Assembly: GCF_017695965.1 (NCBI RefSeq)
Contig: NZ_JAAORM010000001.1
Span: forward strand, 1-64,000
Source: Prochlorococcus marinus CUG1416
Lineage (GTDB): Bacteria > Cyanobacteriota > Cyanobacteriia > PCC-6307 > Cyanobiaceae
Direction of reading: 5' to 3'
DNA length: 64,000 nucleotides
The position numbers were made by a program, and so were the translations under genes. The notes below the pieces were generated by a model. That model saw only the letters and a list, made by a program, of their open reading frames with translations, was not told where the DNA came from and searched no databases. Of this stretch, positions 21,231 through 31,527 are shown piece after piece (position 1 is the stretch's first letter; each line of letters opens with the position of its first letter).

Positions 21231-21546
21231 GATTTAATCCACCAGTTAAATCATTCATTCTTTCTTTCATAGTGGTAGTAGATAATTCATGAGCTTTTTG
21301 AATGGCTTGTAAAATATTTTGCTCTATTTTTTCTATATCTGAATTTACAATATTTTCTTGCACTTCTACTTTTAAAGGAAGTTGGTTGCCACTTATCCAG
21401 ACTTTTACCATTTCATCATCACTTTTTCCTTCAATCTCCATACTTTCAAGTTCATCTTGTAATTTTTGAGCATCTTGTTGAATTTGTTTAGCTTTTTTAA
21501 AAGCTTCTGTAAGTTGTCCAAAGTTAGGAAGTCCAAAACCCGCCAT
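21196..21546 (-). CDS. YbaB/EbfC family nucleoid-associated protein
   Basis: A 116-residue protein with [31 protein letters not shown] at the N terminus and the family signature of a central beta hairpin and a C-terminal helix ([14 protein letters not shown]). Family members bind DNA as dimers and affect nucleoid structure and expression. It starts a leftward run with murB and murC upstream of it on the same strand. The last 35 bp overlap the end of rsgA. Confidence 0.9.
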   Translation of the reverse strand: MAGFGLPNFGQLTEAFKKAKQIQQDAQKLQDELESMEIEGKSDDEMVKVWISGNQLPLKVEVQENIVNSDIEKIEQNILQAIQKAHELSTTTMKERMNDLTGGLNLNLPGFDNSDS

Positions 21547-21563
21547 TGTATAAAAAAGTTTCT

Positions 21564-22457
21564 TTAATTAGGATAGTCAAAACCAATCATTCTTACTTCC
21601 GGTTGCAAAAAAATCCCCTTTTTTTGTAGTACTTTTTGTTGAATTACAGTTATTAATTCATGAATATCTTTTGAACTTGCTGAAGAATTGTTAATTATAA
21701 AATTTGAATGTATTGTAGAAATTTCTGCTCCGCCAATTTTAAATCCCTTTAAACCCATATCATCAATTAATTTTGCTGCAAAACTATTTTCAGGATTTTT
21801 AAAAACACTACCAAAACTTGGTTGATGATATGGCTGTGTTTCTGTTCTTAATTTAAGGTTATTTTTGGTTGTTTGAATTAATTTTTCGTGATTTCCATTA
21901 GGCTCAAAATGTAGTTTTGCACTAATAATTCCTAAATCATTATTTTGAAAAGAGCTAAATCTATACTCAAAAATTATATCTTTTGTGTCGATTTCAAGTG
22001 TTTCATTAGTGTTATTATTAATTACTTTCACAGAAATAAGATTTTTTGCTAGCGATAAATTACCTGTACCAGCATTCATATAAATTGCTCCTCCCAATGT
22101 TCCTGGAATTCCGACAGCCCATTCTCCTCCTTGTAATCCATTTTTAGCGAGAGAATTGGATAATGTTGGGAGCATTACACCTGCTTCCGCTTCAACAATT
22201 CCTGAATATGGCTCTATCTTTAATGACTTCATTTTTTTTGTACATATAACCAAACCTTTTATGAAAATATTATTTATTAAAAGATTTGAGCCTGCACCTA
22301 TTATTTGGCATCTTTGATTGTTTAAATTAGCCCATTTTATTAGATATGAAAATTCGTCAATGCTCCTTGGTTCAGCAAAGTATTCAGCTACTCCTCCAAC
22401 TTTTATAGTTGTATAACTACTTAAATTGCAGTTCTCAGAAAAAATCTTCTTATTCAT
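21564..22457 (-). CDS. murB: UDP-N-acetylenolpyruvoylglucosamine reductase
   Basis: Flavoenzyme that reduces UDP-GlcNAc-enolpyruvate to UDP-MurNAc. The 297-residue type II (Gram-positive/cyanobacterial) form has NTTIKVGG-like [38 protein letters not shown] and [11 protein letters not shown], where the Ser acts as proton donor. It lies 15 bp after murC in the same direction, making a clear wall-synthesis pair. Confidence 0.96.
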   Translation of the reverse strand: MNKKIFSENCNLSSYTTIKVGGVAEYFAEPRSIDEFSYLIKWANLNNQRCQIIGAGSNLLINNIFIKGLVICTKKMKSLKIEPYSGIVEAEAGVMLPTLSNSLAKNGLQGGEWAVGIPGTLGGAIYMNAGTGNLSLAKNLISVKVINNNTNETLEIDTKDIIFEYRFSSFQNNDLGIISAKLHFEPNGNHEKLIQTTKNNLKLRTETQPYHQPSFGSVFKNPENSFAAKLIDDMGLKGFKIGGAEISTIHSNFIINNSSASSKDIHELITVIQQKVLQKKGIFLQPEVRMIGFDYPN

Positions 22458-22472
22458 AAATTAGTGAAGTAT

Positions 22473-23882
22473 TTAATTGTTTTTCCCATTTAAAATTGAC
22501 CAGAAATGATGACAATCACCAGCTCCCATATTCAGAATTAAATCCCCTTTTTTAGTTAATTCGTAAAAGTTCTTTGTAATTTCATGATAATTATTTATGA
22601 AAATAACATTTTTATTTTGTTTATAAATTAGATCAGTGATAATTTTTGAATTAATTTTATCTTTGTTTACTTCCCCGGCTCCATAAATACTAGTTACGTA
22701 AATAACATCTGCTTTTGATAACTCTTCAGCAAATTCTTTCGCAAATTGCTTGACTCTAGAGTATCTATGAGGTTGAAATACAGCTATTAATCTACTTTTA
22801 AGAGATTTATTATTACATTTGTTCTTGATAAATAACCTACCTAATTTAATGGTCTCTTTTATTTCGTTTGGGTGATGTGCATAATCATCATATAAAGTTC
22901 TTTTATCTATTTGGCCTCTGAATTCAAATCTTTTTTTTGGCAGTTTAAGGTATTTAATATTTTGCTTAATTTCTATAAAATCTACACCGATCATTCTTGA
23001 AGCTGCCAATGCAGCAGTGATATTCGATAAGTTATGTAATCCTGGAATTGGAATATTTAAACTACTAATAAAATTTCCATTTTCATAATATTCCCCAATC
23101 GTATGATCTTCATTAATTTCAGTCGGGATTAAAGCATATGCTACGTTGTTTGCTGTAGTGTTTGACCACTGATTATCAGAATAAAAATTATTTCTTGTGG
23201 TTTCACAATCAAAATTAAGTAATAATTTCTTAGAATTTGTAGCGAAATCTTTAAAAGAAGATATGACTTCACCTATATTAGAAAAATGATCGCAATGATC
23301 AAAATCAATGTTATTGATTATTCCAATATCAGATTTGTATTTATCTAGTGTCCCATCTGATTCATCGACTTCTGCCACTAAGAATTTTGTATTTTCTAAA
23401 TGGCAATTAGAGTTGTAGATAGGGATTATTCCTCCTGTTATTGAAGAAGAGTTATGCGTACATAATTCCAGTAGTGTAGAAAGAAATGTACTGGTTGATG
23501 TTTTGCCATGGCTGCCAGCTACTGCTAATGCCGTATAAGATTGCATTAACATTGAAAGGATATCTGAACGATGTTTTATTGTAAAATTTTTTTTTCTACA
23601 GTACGATAATTCTTCATTTTCTGGTTTGATGGCAGAGCTTACAACAAAATTAATCAATTTGTTGTTAAATTTTGAAGTTATAAATTCAACATTTTGTTGA
23701 CTTTGAGAATTAAAGATAACTGCTCCTAAATGTTCTAGTTTATTAGTCTCATTGTTTTTAACTAAATCCGATCCTGAAACTGAACAACCTTTCTTCCGTA
23801 AACCCATTGCTAATCCAGACATTCCAATGCCTCCTACTCCAATAAAATGAAAATGAAGTTTCTGAAGTAATTCGTTATTCAA
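22473..23882 (-). CDS. murC: UDP-N-acetylmuramate--L-alanine ligase
   Basis: Adds L-alanine to UDP-MurNAc in the cytoplasm. The 469-residue protein has the N-terminal Rossmann segment HFIGVGGIGMSGLA, the ATP loop AGSHGKTSTSTFLS, VAEVDESDGT, the ligase-core NIDFDHCDHF and the C-terminal DDYAHHPNEI and FQPHRYSR. It is the promoter-proximal gene of murC-murB-ybaB. The 192-bp gap to divergent gap2 must hold promoters for both directions. Confidence 0.97.
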   Translation of the reverse strand: MNNELLQKLHFHFIGVGGIGMSGLAMGLRKKGCSVSGSDLVKNNETNKLEHLGAVIFNSQSQQNVEFITSKFNNKLINFVVSSAIKPENEELSYCRKKNFTIKHRSDILSMLMQSYTALAVAGSHGKTSTSTFLSTLLELCTHNSSSITGGIIPIYNSNCHLENTKFLVAEVDESDGTLDKYKSDIGIINNIDFDHCDHFSNIGEVISSFKDFATNSKKLLLNFDCETTRNNFYSDNQWSNTTANNVAYALIPTEINEDHTIGEYYENGNFISSLNIPIPGLHNLSNITAALAASRMIGVDFIEIKQNIKYLKLPKKRFEFRGQIDKRTLYDDYAHHPNEIKETIKLGRLFIKNKCNNKSLKSRLIAVFQPHRYSRVKQFAKEFAEELSKADVIYVTSIYGAGEVNKDKINSKIITDLIYKQNKNVIFINNYHEITKNFYELTKKGDLILNMGAGDCHHFWSILNGKNN

Positions 23883-24032
23883 TGTTTATCTTTTACTTAA
23901 ATCAAAATAACTTCTTACCAAAATTTTGGTATTTTTTCTTAAAAAAAAATGTTTTTTTTCTCGAATTAATACAAAACTAGACTTATTTGCTTAATAAATC
24001 AAAAAAACCTTACGTTATTGCACAAAATTCAG

Positions 24033-24038
24033 TATGAT
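24033..24038 (+). promoter_or_regulatory. Candidate -10 element of gap2
   Basis: TATGAT, a good sigma-70 type -10 match, sits 36 bp before the gap2 ATG in the murC/gap2 divergent region. No convincing -35 hexamer is found at 16-18 bp spacing, which is common in Prochlorococcus promoters. The predicted leader would be about 30 nt. Confidence 0.35.
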
Positions 24039-24074
24039 CAGCAACTTAGGTTAATCTTTTAGAAATTTTTAGTT

Positions 24075-25097
24075 ATGACTTTGCGTGTTGCAATTAACGG
24101 CTTTGGCAGAATTGGTAGAAACTTTATGCGCTGTTGGCTTAGTAGAGGTGCTTACACCAATATTGAAGTAGTTGGTATTAATGTTACTTCAGATCCTAAG
24201 ACAAACGCTCATCTTTTAAAATACGATTCAGTACTGGGTAAACTTGATGGCGTTGATATTCAATATACTGATGACACTTTTGTAATCAATAACAAAACAA
24301 TTAAATGTTTTTCCGACAGAAATCCAATGAATCTCCCTTGGAAAGAATGGGGTGTAGATTTGGTTATTGAATCAACTGGAGTTTTCAATACTGATGTTGG
24401 GGCAAGTAAGCACTTGGAAGTAGGAGCAAAAAAAGTTATCTTAACTGCGCCTGGTAAAGGTCCTGGAGTTGGGACCTATGTAGTTGGAGTTAATGCTGAT
24501 ACATACAACCACAAAGATTATGATATTTTGAGTAATGCTAGTTGTACTACAAACTGTTTAGCTCCAGTAGTTAAAGTTTTAGATCAAACTTTTGGAATTA
24601 ATAAAGGTTTGATGACTACGATACATAGTTACACAGGTGATCAAAGAATTCTTGATAATAGTCATAGAGATTTAAGAAGGGCTAGAGCCGCTGCTACCAA
24701 TATTGTTCCCACTTCTACTGGTGCTGCTAAAGCAGTAGCACTGGTTTACCCAGAAATGAAAGGCAAATTGACAGGGATTGCAATGAGAGTTCCAACACCT
24801 AACGTCTCAGCGGTAGACTTCGTCTTCGAATCTTCTAAATCTGTCACAAGCGAGGAGGTCAATCATGCTCTTAAAGATGCTTCTTTAGGTTCAATGAAGG
24901 GAATTATTAAGTACGGTGATGAACCATTAGTGTCAAGCGATTATGCAGGCACTAATGAATCATCAATCGTAGATAGTGATCTTACTATGTGTATTGGTGA
25001 TAACCTTGTTAAGGTCCTTGCATGGTATGACAATGAGTGGGGTTATAGTCAGAGGGTTGTAGATTTAGCTGAGATTGTTGCTAAAAAGTGGGAATAA
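24075..25097 (+). CDS. gap2: Glyceraldehyde-3-phosphate dehydrogenase, photosynthetic Gap2 type
   Basis: Reduces 1,3-bisphosphoglycerate in the Calvin cycle (reversible). The 340-residue protein has the Rossmann start [17 protein letters not shown], the catalytic [13 protein letters not shown] (Cys near residue 154) and the P site STGAAKAV. The segment [20 protein letters not shown] matches the plastid/Gap2 branch that accepts NADPH, rather than glycolytic Gap1 (subfamily call from recall of related sequences). Stop codons of gap2 and convergent thiL abut exactly. Confidence 0.95.
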   Translation: MTLRVAINGFGRIGRNFMRCWLSRGAYTNIEVVGINVTSDPKTNAHLLKYDSVLGKLDGVDIQYTDDTFVINNKTIKCFSDRNPMNLPWKEWGVDLVIESTGVFNTDVGASKHLEVGAKKVILTAPGKGPGVGTYVVGVNADTYNHKDYDILSNASCTTNCLAPVVKVLDQTFGINKGLMTTIHSYTGDQRILDNSHRDLRRARAAATNIVPTSTGAAKAVALVYPEMKGKLTGIAMRVPTPNVSAVDFVFESSKSVTSEEVNHALKDASLGSMKGIIKYGDEPLVSSDYAGTNESSIVDSDLTMCIGDNLVKVLAWYDNEWGYSQRVVDLAEIVAKKWE

Positions 25098-26084
25098 TTA
25101 AAAGTGTTTGAAAGGAGTATTGTTTAATAATTTAACTTTTTCATTATCTTTAAATTTTATTGATGGTTCACCATCGGTAAAGAAGCCAATTTCGTTAATA
25201 TTTTTATCTAGTTTAGATAAATTCCTCGCCCATTTTTTGGGCAGAGAGAATACTAATTCGTAATCTTCACCTCCAAAAAAATAAAATTCATCCCATTTCA
25301 CCCCTTTTGGCCAGTCCTTGTCTTTTGGTATTTTTTCGTAATTAATAATTGCTTGACAGTTGCTAGCGATTGCTAAATCTTGTACGGCTTGAAATAGACC
25401 ATCACTACTATCAGTACATCCAATTTTATTTATTTTTTTATTGGAGCGAGTTTTAAGAAGATTTTTTAGAAAATTTGGGTTAACTTGAGGCCGACAAAAA
25501 TGTTTAATTGATTTACTGATTAATCTTTCATTAAGAGACACATCATTATGAAAATTAATTTTACTTTGCATCATAAATCCTAGTTTGCTAAGACCATGAA
25601 TTCCTGTAGTTAAGATAATTTCACCTGGTTTACATGCGTCTCTTCGCAATGCAAGTTCTCCTTGAATGCCTAGTGCTGTAATTGAGATAACTTTTTCATT
25701 CCCCATAGAGCAATCGCCTCCAAGAATTATCCCACCATATTCTTTTAAAGCTTTATTCATGCCTTTATATAACTCTTCTACCCAAACCCACTCAGTTTTA
25801 GAAGGTAGAATTAGACTTATTGTAATTCCTATCGTTTTCTTGCTACCACTGGATAATAAGTCAGAGATGTTACTGACAACTGCTTTCCATCCAAGGTCTT
25901 GAGCGCAAATAGTAATGTCATTGAAATGAACATTTTCTACTAATGAATCATTATTAACAAGTAATTTATTATTCTTAGTTTTGATTAAAGCGCAATCATC
26001 TGCAATTTGATCTTTAGGCATGAATTTTCCAAGCCTATTTATTAATTCTTTTTCTCCTATATCTTCTAGTAATTCTTTATGCAT
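25098..26084 (-). CDS. thiL: Thiamine-monophosphate kinase
   Basis: Phosphorylates TMP to the active cofactor TPP. The 328-residue protein follows the PurM/ThiL fold: GEKELINRLG, DDCALI metal site, LLVNNDSLVENVHF, ILGGDCSMG and CTDSSDGLFQAVQDLA. Its ATG overlaps the stop of the upstream cyclophilin gene (8-bp overlap), indicating coupling. No thiamine riboswitch-like structure was noticed upstream. Confidence 0.95.
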   Translation of the reverse strand: MHKELLEDIGEKELINRLGKFMPKDQIADDCALIKTKNNKLLVNNDSLVENVHFNDITICAQDLGWKAVVSNISDLLSSGSKKTIGITISLILPSKTEWVWVEELYKGMNKALKEYGGIILGGDCSMGNEKVISITALGIQGELALRRDACKPGEIILTTGIHGLSKLGFMMQSKINFHNDVSLNERLISKSIKHFCRPQVNPNFLKNLLKTRSNKKINKIGCTDSSDGLFQAVQDLAIASNCQAIINYEKIPKDKDWPKGVKWDEFYFFGGEDYELVFSLPKKWARNLSKLDKNINEIGFFTDGEPSIKFKDNEKVKLLNNTPFKHF

Positions 26085-27168
26085 TTAATTTTAGGTTTTC
26101 AATCCCTTCTAAAACATCAATGGAGATAATTATGTCATCTTTAGTTAGCTCTTCTAATACATCAAAACCATCTATGACGTAGCCAAAGGCAGCATTCCTT
26201 CCGTCAATTAAATTTCGACCTGCTGGATTTAACTCTGCTTCATATAAAAAGAAGAAAAATTGCGATGAGCCATCATCAACTGCGGTACTAGAGTGAGACC
26301 AACCTAGAGTTCCCATTGTTGCAAAAGGTAATGTTGGTGTCTCTGTGTAAAGGCCTAAATCTTCAAAAGTTTGATTATAAAAAGTATCCTCTTCATCAGG
26401 AATTCTTATTTCTAGAGGAACGTGACGTTCTTTATTTGTATCAGGATCTATGTATCCAATTGCTTCGCCAATTGGATCACCTGTTTGCAGAACAAAAAAT
26501 TCTTCTGCTCTATTAATAGGTAAATCCTTATAGAAGTTTTTTGAAGATAAATCTATAAATGCGCCTGCAGTAAGCGGGGCGTTAAATCCATCTACAATAG
26601 CTTGCATATCTCCTTTGGAGGTTTTGATATTTACTTTTGCTCTTCCTAATAATCTTGGTAGATTAGCAAATTCTTCAGGGATAGAGTGTGGAAATTGATT
26701 CGGTAGAAAATATTCTTCTAATCCACCTAGTTTATCTAAAGCCTCTTTTCGGGTTGTCACAAATGAGTACTTATCCTTTGATTTAGCATAATTTTGAAGG
26801 TTATCAAAATTGTCTTTAAGCTTTAAAAATGTTTTTTCAGCAATTTTCTGTTTTTCATTTGGTAATTCTTGAATAATTTTAATTTGGTATTTTTTTAGTA
26901 AAGATTGACATTTTGTAACAGTTTTAGTAATAGCGGGCCATCTTCCTCCTCTTACAAGGTTGCTAGTTTCTTCTAATTTGTGTTGAATTTCTTGCAACTC
27001 AACTTGCTTGATAGGGAGAGCGTTTCTTAGGATTGCGTTAGGGTCTTTTACCGCATTTCCAGTCGGTAAATCGGCTAGAACTTGAATCGGTTTGAAAAGA
27101 AAAACCTGTAAAATTATGATTGAAATAAATAAGAAAAGTTTGTTCTGATTTGATAAGAATTTTTGCAT
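26077..27168 (-). CDS. Cyclophilin-type peptidyl-prolyl isomerase, TLP40/CYP38-like
   Basis: A 363-residue exported protein. A signal peptide (to about residue 32, [10 protein letters not shown]) precedes an all-helical domain (about 35-165) and a C-terminal cyclophilin-like domain (about 170-355) with [17 protein letters not shown] and [15 protein letters not shown]. This helical-plus-cyclophilin design matches plant TLP40/CYP38, which acts in photosystem II assembly in the lumen. Active-site residues look diverged from canonical cyclophilins, so it may be a chaperone more than an isomerase (inference). It is divergent from efp with 43 bp between start codons. Confidence 0.85.
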   Translation of the reverse strand: MQKFLSNQNKLFLFISIIILQVFLFKPIQVLADLPTGNAVKDPNAILRNALPIKQVELQEIQHKLEETSNLVRGGRWPAITKTVTKCQSLLKKYQIKIIQELPNEKQKIAEKTFLKLKDNFDNLQNYAKSKDKYSFVTTRKEALDKLGGLEEYFLPNQFPHSIPEEFANLPRLLGRAKVNIKTSKGDMQAIVDGFNAPLTAGAFIDLSSKNFYKDLPINRAEEFFVLQTGDPIGEAIGYIDPDTNKERHVPLEIRIPDEEDTFYNQTFEDLGLYTETPTLPFATMGTLGWSHSSTAVDDGSSQFFFFLYEAELNPAGRNLIDGRNAAFGYVIDGFDVLEELTKDDIIISIDVLEGIENLKLNA

Positions 27169-27211
27169 AGCACTCTTGCAGGTTTATGATCCTTGGGGAT
27201 GTAATACAGGA

Positions 27212-27772
27212 ATGATTTCCAGTAACGATTTTCGCACAGGTACCACCATCGAATTGGATGGACAAGTTTGGCGTGTTGTAGAGTTCCTACATGTCAAGCC
27301 TGGTAAGGGTTCTGCGTTCGTGCGAACAAAATTAAAATCAGTTCAAAGCGGCAACGTGGTTGAAAAAACTTTTCGAGCCGGAGAATCAGTACAGCAGGCT
27401 ATCCTTGAGAAGTCTAACCTCCAACACACTTATGTGGAGTCTGGAGATTATGTTTTTATGGATATGACAAGTTTTGAAGAGACAAGACTATCCGTTGAAC
27501 AAATAGGTAAAGGCGCAAAGTATTTGAAAGAAGGAATGGAGGTTAATGTTATTTTCTATAATGGTAAAGTTTTAGAAGTGGAACTTCCAATATCTATTAC
27601 TTTAAAAGTTACAGAGACTGATCCTGGAGTTAAAGGCGATACTGCCAGTGGGGGCACGAAACCAGCTATTCTAGAAACAGGTGCTCAAGTTATGGTTCCT
27701 TTATTTATTTCTGTTGGAGAAATGATTAAAGTTGATACTCGTAACGATAGTTATCTTGGACGTGAAAATTAA
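27212..27772 (+). CDS. efp: Translation elongation factor P
   Basis: Rescues ribosomes stalled on polyproline. The 186-residue protein starts [20 protein letters not shown]; an in-frame TTG at 27176 would add 12 residues not seen in the family, so ATG 27212 is used. The tip loop reads [15 protein letters not shown], with Lys at the post-translationally modified position. It ends in [12 protein letters not shown]. The stop overlaps the accB start in TAATG form. Confidence 0.96.
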   Translation: MISSNDFRTGTTIELDGQVWRVVEFLHVKPGKGSAFVRTKLKSVQSGNVVEKTFRAGESVQQAILEKSNLQHTYVESGDYVFMDMTSFEETRLSVEQIGKGAKYLKEGMEVNVIFYNGKVLEVELPISITLKVTETDPGVKGDTASGGTKPAILETGAQVMVPLFISVGEMIKVDTRNDSYLGREN

Positions 27773-28278
27773 TGGCTATGAAATTAGATCATGAAGACTT
27801 AAATCGCTTAATAGAGAAAATCTCAACAAGCGATATTCAAGAATTCTCACTGGAGGGAGAAGATTTTAAACTTGAAATAAAACGGAATTTATTTAATCAG
27901 AACCAATTTACTAATAATTCAGTTCCTAATAATTCATATGATAGGCAAACAATTGCTAATCAAAAAGCCATCAATGATAATGCCTCATTAGTTAATGAGC
28001 CTGAGACGACTCAAGTAGCCCCTCCTGGACGCTCAGACCTTACTGAAGTAACTTCTCCTATGGTTGGAACCTTTTATAGGGCTGCAGCCCCAGGGGAGGA
28101 CCCATTCGTTGAAGTAGGAAATAAAGTTAAGGTCGGTCAAACTATTTGTATTTTGGAAGCTATGAAATTAATGAATGAAATAGAATCTGAATTTAACGCT
28201 GAAATAGTAGAGATTCTTGTTGAAAATGGAACGCCAGTTGAATTTGGTCAAGTTTTAATGCGTGTTAAGCAGTCTTGA
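27772..28278 (+). CDS. accB: Biotin carboxyl carrier protein of acetyl-CoA carboxylase
   Basis: Carries biotin for the first step of fatty-acid synthesis. The 168-residue protein has a short N-terminal helix domain, a Pro/Asn-rich linker and a biotinyl domain (about 90-166) with the biotin Lys132 in EAMKLMNE. It is coupled to efp by a 1-base stop/start overlap, the usual cyanobacterial and plastid-like arrangement. Its end overlaps convergent pdxA by 24 bp. Confidence 0.97.
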   Translation: MAMKLDHEDLNRLIEKISTSDIQEFSLEGEDFKLEIKRNLFNQNQFTNNSVPNNSYDRQTIANQKAINDNASLVNEPETTQVAPPGRSDLTEVTSPMVGTFYRAAAPGEDPFVEVGNKVKVGQTICILEAMKLMNEIESEFNAEIVEILVENGTPVEFGQVLMRVKQS

Positions 28279-29289
28279 ATTTTTAGTCATTTCTATGGCA
28301 GCCTTTATAGCCTCAATCATGCTTTGAGATTGAGCTATTCCTTTGCCAGCAATGTCAAATCCCGTTCCATGATCTGGAGATGTTCTTATAAAAGGTAAAC
28401 CTATTGTTGTGTTGACTGAGTAATTAAGAGCTATAACCTTCATTGGTATTAATCCTTGATCATGATACATAGCAAGAATGCCATCATGTTTTTCAGTATC
28501 TTTTTGTCTCCAAGCTTTGGCGGCAGAATTCCAGCAACTATCTGGTGATAATGGGCCTATTAATTTAATATCTCTATTATTTTCATTCCAAGCAATCAAT
28601 GCATCATTAAGCCAATCTATTTCTTCATTACCCAAAATACCTTCTTCGCCAGCATGAGGGTTTAATCCAGCAACTTTTAAAGTAGGTTTCTCAGTATATG
28701 TCATACAAAACTCCTTGAAAAGATCTAATTTAGCGTGAATTAATTGTGTATTTAGGCTTTTTGGTACCTCATAAAGTGCTATGTGGGTTGTAGCTAGTAA
28801 GGTATTGAATCTCCAACCTGTAATTGGTGATTTAGCTGTGAATAACATACCAACATTTTTTACTCCACATGATTTTGCTAATACTTCAGTCTGCCCGGAG
28901 AAGTGATGACCAGCTAGAGACCATGATTTCTTGCAAATTGGGCCAGTCACAAGTGCTGAATTAGGATATTGTTTTACAATTTCAATTGCTTTTGTTAAGT
29001 AATAGAAACTTGAATCACCATAACCTGATTTAGATTCATTATCAGATGAAGAAATTTTGAGATCATGGATTTGTAAATCATTAGGATTTGCGAGGTTTTC
29101 CAATCCTAGACCTCTAAGATGTGTATATGTATTTTGTAGATTTTTTTTTGAACCAACTAATATAAACTCAATATTTTCTTGTATCTCATGAGAATAAAGA
29201 GCTTTTAAAATTATTTCAGGTCCTATACCGGATTCATCTCCGACGCTTAATACAATTTTAAGTGTATTCTTAGAATTTTTAATATTCAT
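28255..29289 (-). CDS. pdxA: 4-hydroxythreonine-4-phosphate dehydrogenase
   Basis: Oxidises 4-phosphohydroxy-threonine in the DXP-dependent route to pyridoxal phosphate. The 344-residue protein has VGDESGIGPEIILKAL, the metal ligands in GHHFSGQTEVLA and AMYHDQGLIPMKVIAL, and RTSPDHGTGFDIAG. It lies 21 bp downstream of the epimerase gene on the same strand. The final 24 bp overlap accB. Confidence 0.96.
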   Translation of the reverse strand: MNIKNSKNTLKIVLSVGDESGIGPEIILKALYSHEIQENIEFILVGSKKNLQNTYTHLRGLGLENLANPNDLQIHDLKISSSDNESKSGYGDSSFYYLTKAIEIVKQYPNSALVTGPICKKSWSLAGHHFSGQTEVLAKSCGVKNVGMLFTAKSPITGWRFNTLLATTHIALYEVPKSLNTQLIHAKLDLFKEFCMTYTEKPTLKVAGLNPHAGEEGILGNEEIDWLNDALIAWNENNRDIKLIGPLSPDSCWNSAAKAWRQKDTEKHDGILAMYHDQGLIPMKVIALNYSVNTTIGLPFIRTSPDHGTGFDIAGKGIAQSQSMIEAIKAAIEMTKNSRLLNTH

Positions 29290-29310
29290 AAAGAGTGTTA
29301 ATTTATTTGT

Positions 29311-30189
29311 TTAACTATTTAAAAAGCAGTTTTTCAAGCCTAATTTATAGTTTTTATAAATTAGTTTATATCCAAGTGTTTCGCATAATAGTTTATTAGA
29401 AACTCTTCTATTTTCCATCCAAAACGATTGAGCTATAGGTGACAATTTCTGTTTTGCATCTTCAAATAATATTGGCTTTGGCATTTCTAAACCAAGAAGA
29501 TCGTAACAAAATTGAATCACTTCTATTTGAGAACAGGGTTCATCATCTGCAATATTAATAATTTGGTGAAACTTTAAAGAATCTTTATTTTGTAAAATAT
29601 AAATAATTGCATTTGTAATATCAGCAACATGAATTCTTGAAAATACTTGATTTTTTTTAGAGATAACGCGAATTTTTTGATTTCTGATTGCTTCAAAAGT
29701 GGATCTTCCAGGTCCATAAATACCGGGCAACCTAAAAATTTGTACTGGCAAACCAGATTCAATCCATTCTTTTTCGCAATTTAATCTATTATGACTTCTT
29801 TTTTGTAAAGGATTAGTTTGATATGTCTCAGAAACCCAATCCCCTTCAGTATTTCCATAAACTCCTGTTGTAGATAAATATCCAACCCACTCAAGGGATA
29901 AACTTTGTAGTGTACTTTGCAGACTTCCTAATACTGGATCATTGCCATTTTTGTCGGGAGGTATGCAACTAAGAATATGCGTGACTCCATCAAAAATTTT
30001 TTTATCAGGAACTATATTATTTTCACTGTTAAACACAAAACTATTTGGATCTCTGTTTTCAGATCTTGAACTTGTCAAAGCAGTACAGCCTAATTTTCTT
30101 ATGGTTTTTGCAAAAAAACTACCGCTAAAACCACATCCTAAGATTAAAAATTTATTTTTATTTTCTAGTAAACTTGCTAAATTCTTCAT
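29311..30189 (-). CDS. NAD(P)-dependent epimerase/dehydratase family (extended SDR)
   Basis: A 292-residue Rossmann protein. The dinucleotide loop is LGCGFSGSFFAKTIRKLG; STTGVYGNTEGDWVSE gives the YxxxN-type region, and PGIYGPGRSTFEAI and VADITNAIIYILQ are usual in this atypical SDR group. Substrate is not deducible. Paired with pdxA in one direction. Confidence 0.85.
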   Translation of the reverse strand: MKNLASLLENKNKFLILGCGFSGSFFAKTIRKLGCTALTSSRSENRDPNSFVFNSENNIVPDKKIFDGVTHILSCIPPDKNGNDPVLGSLQSTLQSLSLEWVGYLSTTGVYGNTEGDWVSETYQTNPLQKRSHNRLNCEKEWIESGLPVQIFRLPGIYGPGRSTFEAIRNQKIRVISKKNQVFSRIHVADITNAIIYILQNKDSLKFHQIINIADDEPCSQIEVIQFCYDLLGLEMPKPILFEDAKQKLSPIAQSFWMENRRVSNKLLCETLGYKLIYKNYKLGLKNCFLNS

Positions 30190-30221
30190 ATGGCATTAAA
30201 GTAGTACATATGTATTATTAA

Positions 30222-30452
30222 ATGATGAAGATAGCTGTTAAACCTGATTTAAAATCAAAAACTTTTGCTGCTGCAAAAAGTTATACTCTTTTTAAAGAAA
30301 AAGAAATAGGTTTAGTTAATATTAAATTCTACCAAAAATTATTTGTTGTCCTTATTTTATTGTCTACATTTTTAATATTCCCAGAATCTCCAAGAGAATT
30401 GGAAAACATATGTGAAAGCTATAATTCTAGGAAATTGTGTAATGTTTGGTAG
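30222..30452 (+). CDS. Small membrane protein of unknown function
   Basis: A 76-residue protein with one hydrophobic helix (about residues 43-58, LFVVLILLSTFLIFPES) between a basic N-terminal arm and a short Cys-containing tail (CESYNSRKLCNVW). Not recognised as a known family. Two start codons lie in tandem (MM). Its stop abuts that of the convergent HNH gene. The codon use is like its neighbours, so it is probably real. Confidence 0.65.
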   Translation: MMKIAVKPDLKSKTFAAAKSYTLFKEKEIGLVNIKFYQKLFVVLILLSTFLIFPESPRELENICESYNSRKLCNVW

Positions 30453-30854
30453 TCAAGCTGCTTTATAATTTGTTTCGTCTATTTCGTAATTCTTATTACT
30501 AACCTGAAAATTAGGATTAGCCCATTGCAATAATCTTATAGCTAATCTTAAATCTCCTTCTAACCAAGCTCTAATAGCCATTGCTCTTCTAGGATCATAA
30601 AATTTTTGTCTTCTATACCAATACAAAGCATTTTCATCTGATTTGTCCCCGTTACAAGAAAGACATGCAGGTACACAGTTTTCTGTCGTACTTAAGCCAC
30701 CTTGGCTACGTGGTAAAACATGGTCAATTGATTCAGATGGTTTCCCGCAATATATACAACTTTTTCCTGTAAATCTATGAATTGACTTTCGCCATTGTCT
30801 AAATCTGAACTTAGGACATAAATCCTCTAAAAATACCGCATCATTAATATGCAT
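30453..30854 (-). CDS. HNH nuclease domain protein
   Basis: A 133-residue protein with an HNH/beta-beta-alpha-metal core: CIYCGKPSESIDHVLPRSQGGLSTTENCVPACLSCNGDKSD, with two CxxC zinc pairs and the catalytic His in the DHV/P box. The C-terminal half is helical. Stand-alone genes of this kind are conserved in picocyanobacteria (recall) and are not obviously linked to restriction; possible roles include DNA repair or processing. Confidence 0.85.
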   Translation of the reverse strand: MHINDAVFLEDLCPKFRFRQWRKSIHRFTGKSCIYCGKPSESIDHVLPRSQGGLSTTENCVPACLSCNGDKSDENALYWYRRQKFYDPRRAMAIRAWLEGDLRLAIRLLQWANPNFQVSNKNYEIDETNYKAA

Positions 30855-31022
30855 TCAGACTATTTAATTAAATAAATAATGGCTTGAATATATCAAAAGT
30901 CAATATTTATTTATTATTTTTTAGCTGAAATTCGACCATAAAAATATAATTTAGTGTTGGTAGATACAAAATAAAATTTACTACATATCTAATTAAAAAA
31001 TTAAAAAAAAGCAGAGCTTTAA

Positions 31023-31472
31023 TTAATAGCTGTATCTTTCAATTGTCTCTTCTGAATATTCTTCATTAGCTTCTTCTAATTCTTTTTCTAACCTTTTCTT
31101 ATTTTTTTCTCTCTGTTGAGCTTCTTTTTCTTTTCTTTCTTCTTCGTTTTGTATATCTCTTATTAGTTTTCTATTTGGATGAAGTTGATCTAGATATTCA
31201 ACACAATAGCTGAAGGTTTCTCTATCTCTAATTACTGATTCAGTAATTTGTGCTGCTGCTTGTTTAGGTGAGACTTTGAAAATTCCTCCTTTTTGCTTTT
31301 TTATATATGTATATGCTGCATCCCAACTACTTTCATGATCATTACCACCATCTCTCATAGTACAGAAAATTTCTGCTCCAAATGATCCTGCATTAACTTT
31401 TAATGTTTGGATTGATATGGGAGATATTATCCCTAGGGTTAAAAAAATTAATTTTTTTTTAAATCCTTTCAT
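31023..31472 (-). CDS. Exported protein with charged coiled-coil tail
   Basis: A 149-residue protein with a signal peptide (MKGFKKKLIFLTLGIISPISIQTLKVNA) and a small globular part (FCTMRDGGNDHESSWDAAYTYIKKQ, two Cys). The tail from about residue 112 is nearly all Glu/Lys/Arg (EEERKEKEAQQREKNKKRLEKELEEANEEY), a predicted coiled coil. No known family recognised. AGGAGG upstream of the start supports translation. Probably periplasmic. Confidence 0.7.
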   Translation of the reverse strand: MKGFKKKLIFLTLGIISPISIQTLKVNAGSFGAEIFCTMRDGGNDHESSWDAAYTYIKKQKGGIFKVSPKQAAAQITESVIRDRETFSYCVEYLDQLHPNRKLIRDIQNEEERKEKEAQQREKNKKRLEKELEEANEEYSEETIERYSY

Positions 31473-31527
31473 TTAAGTTTTCCTCCTATTTAAAAATATC
31501 TTTTATTAAAAATATGTCTATAGATAA

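Noticed and set aside
26085-27175. Thiamine riboswitch upstream of thiL or thiO
   Set aside because: thiL starts inside the cyclophilin operon and thiO has a 22-bp leader space; no THI-box-like sequence was seen.
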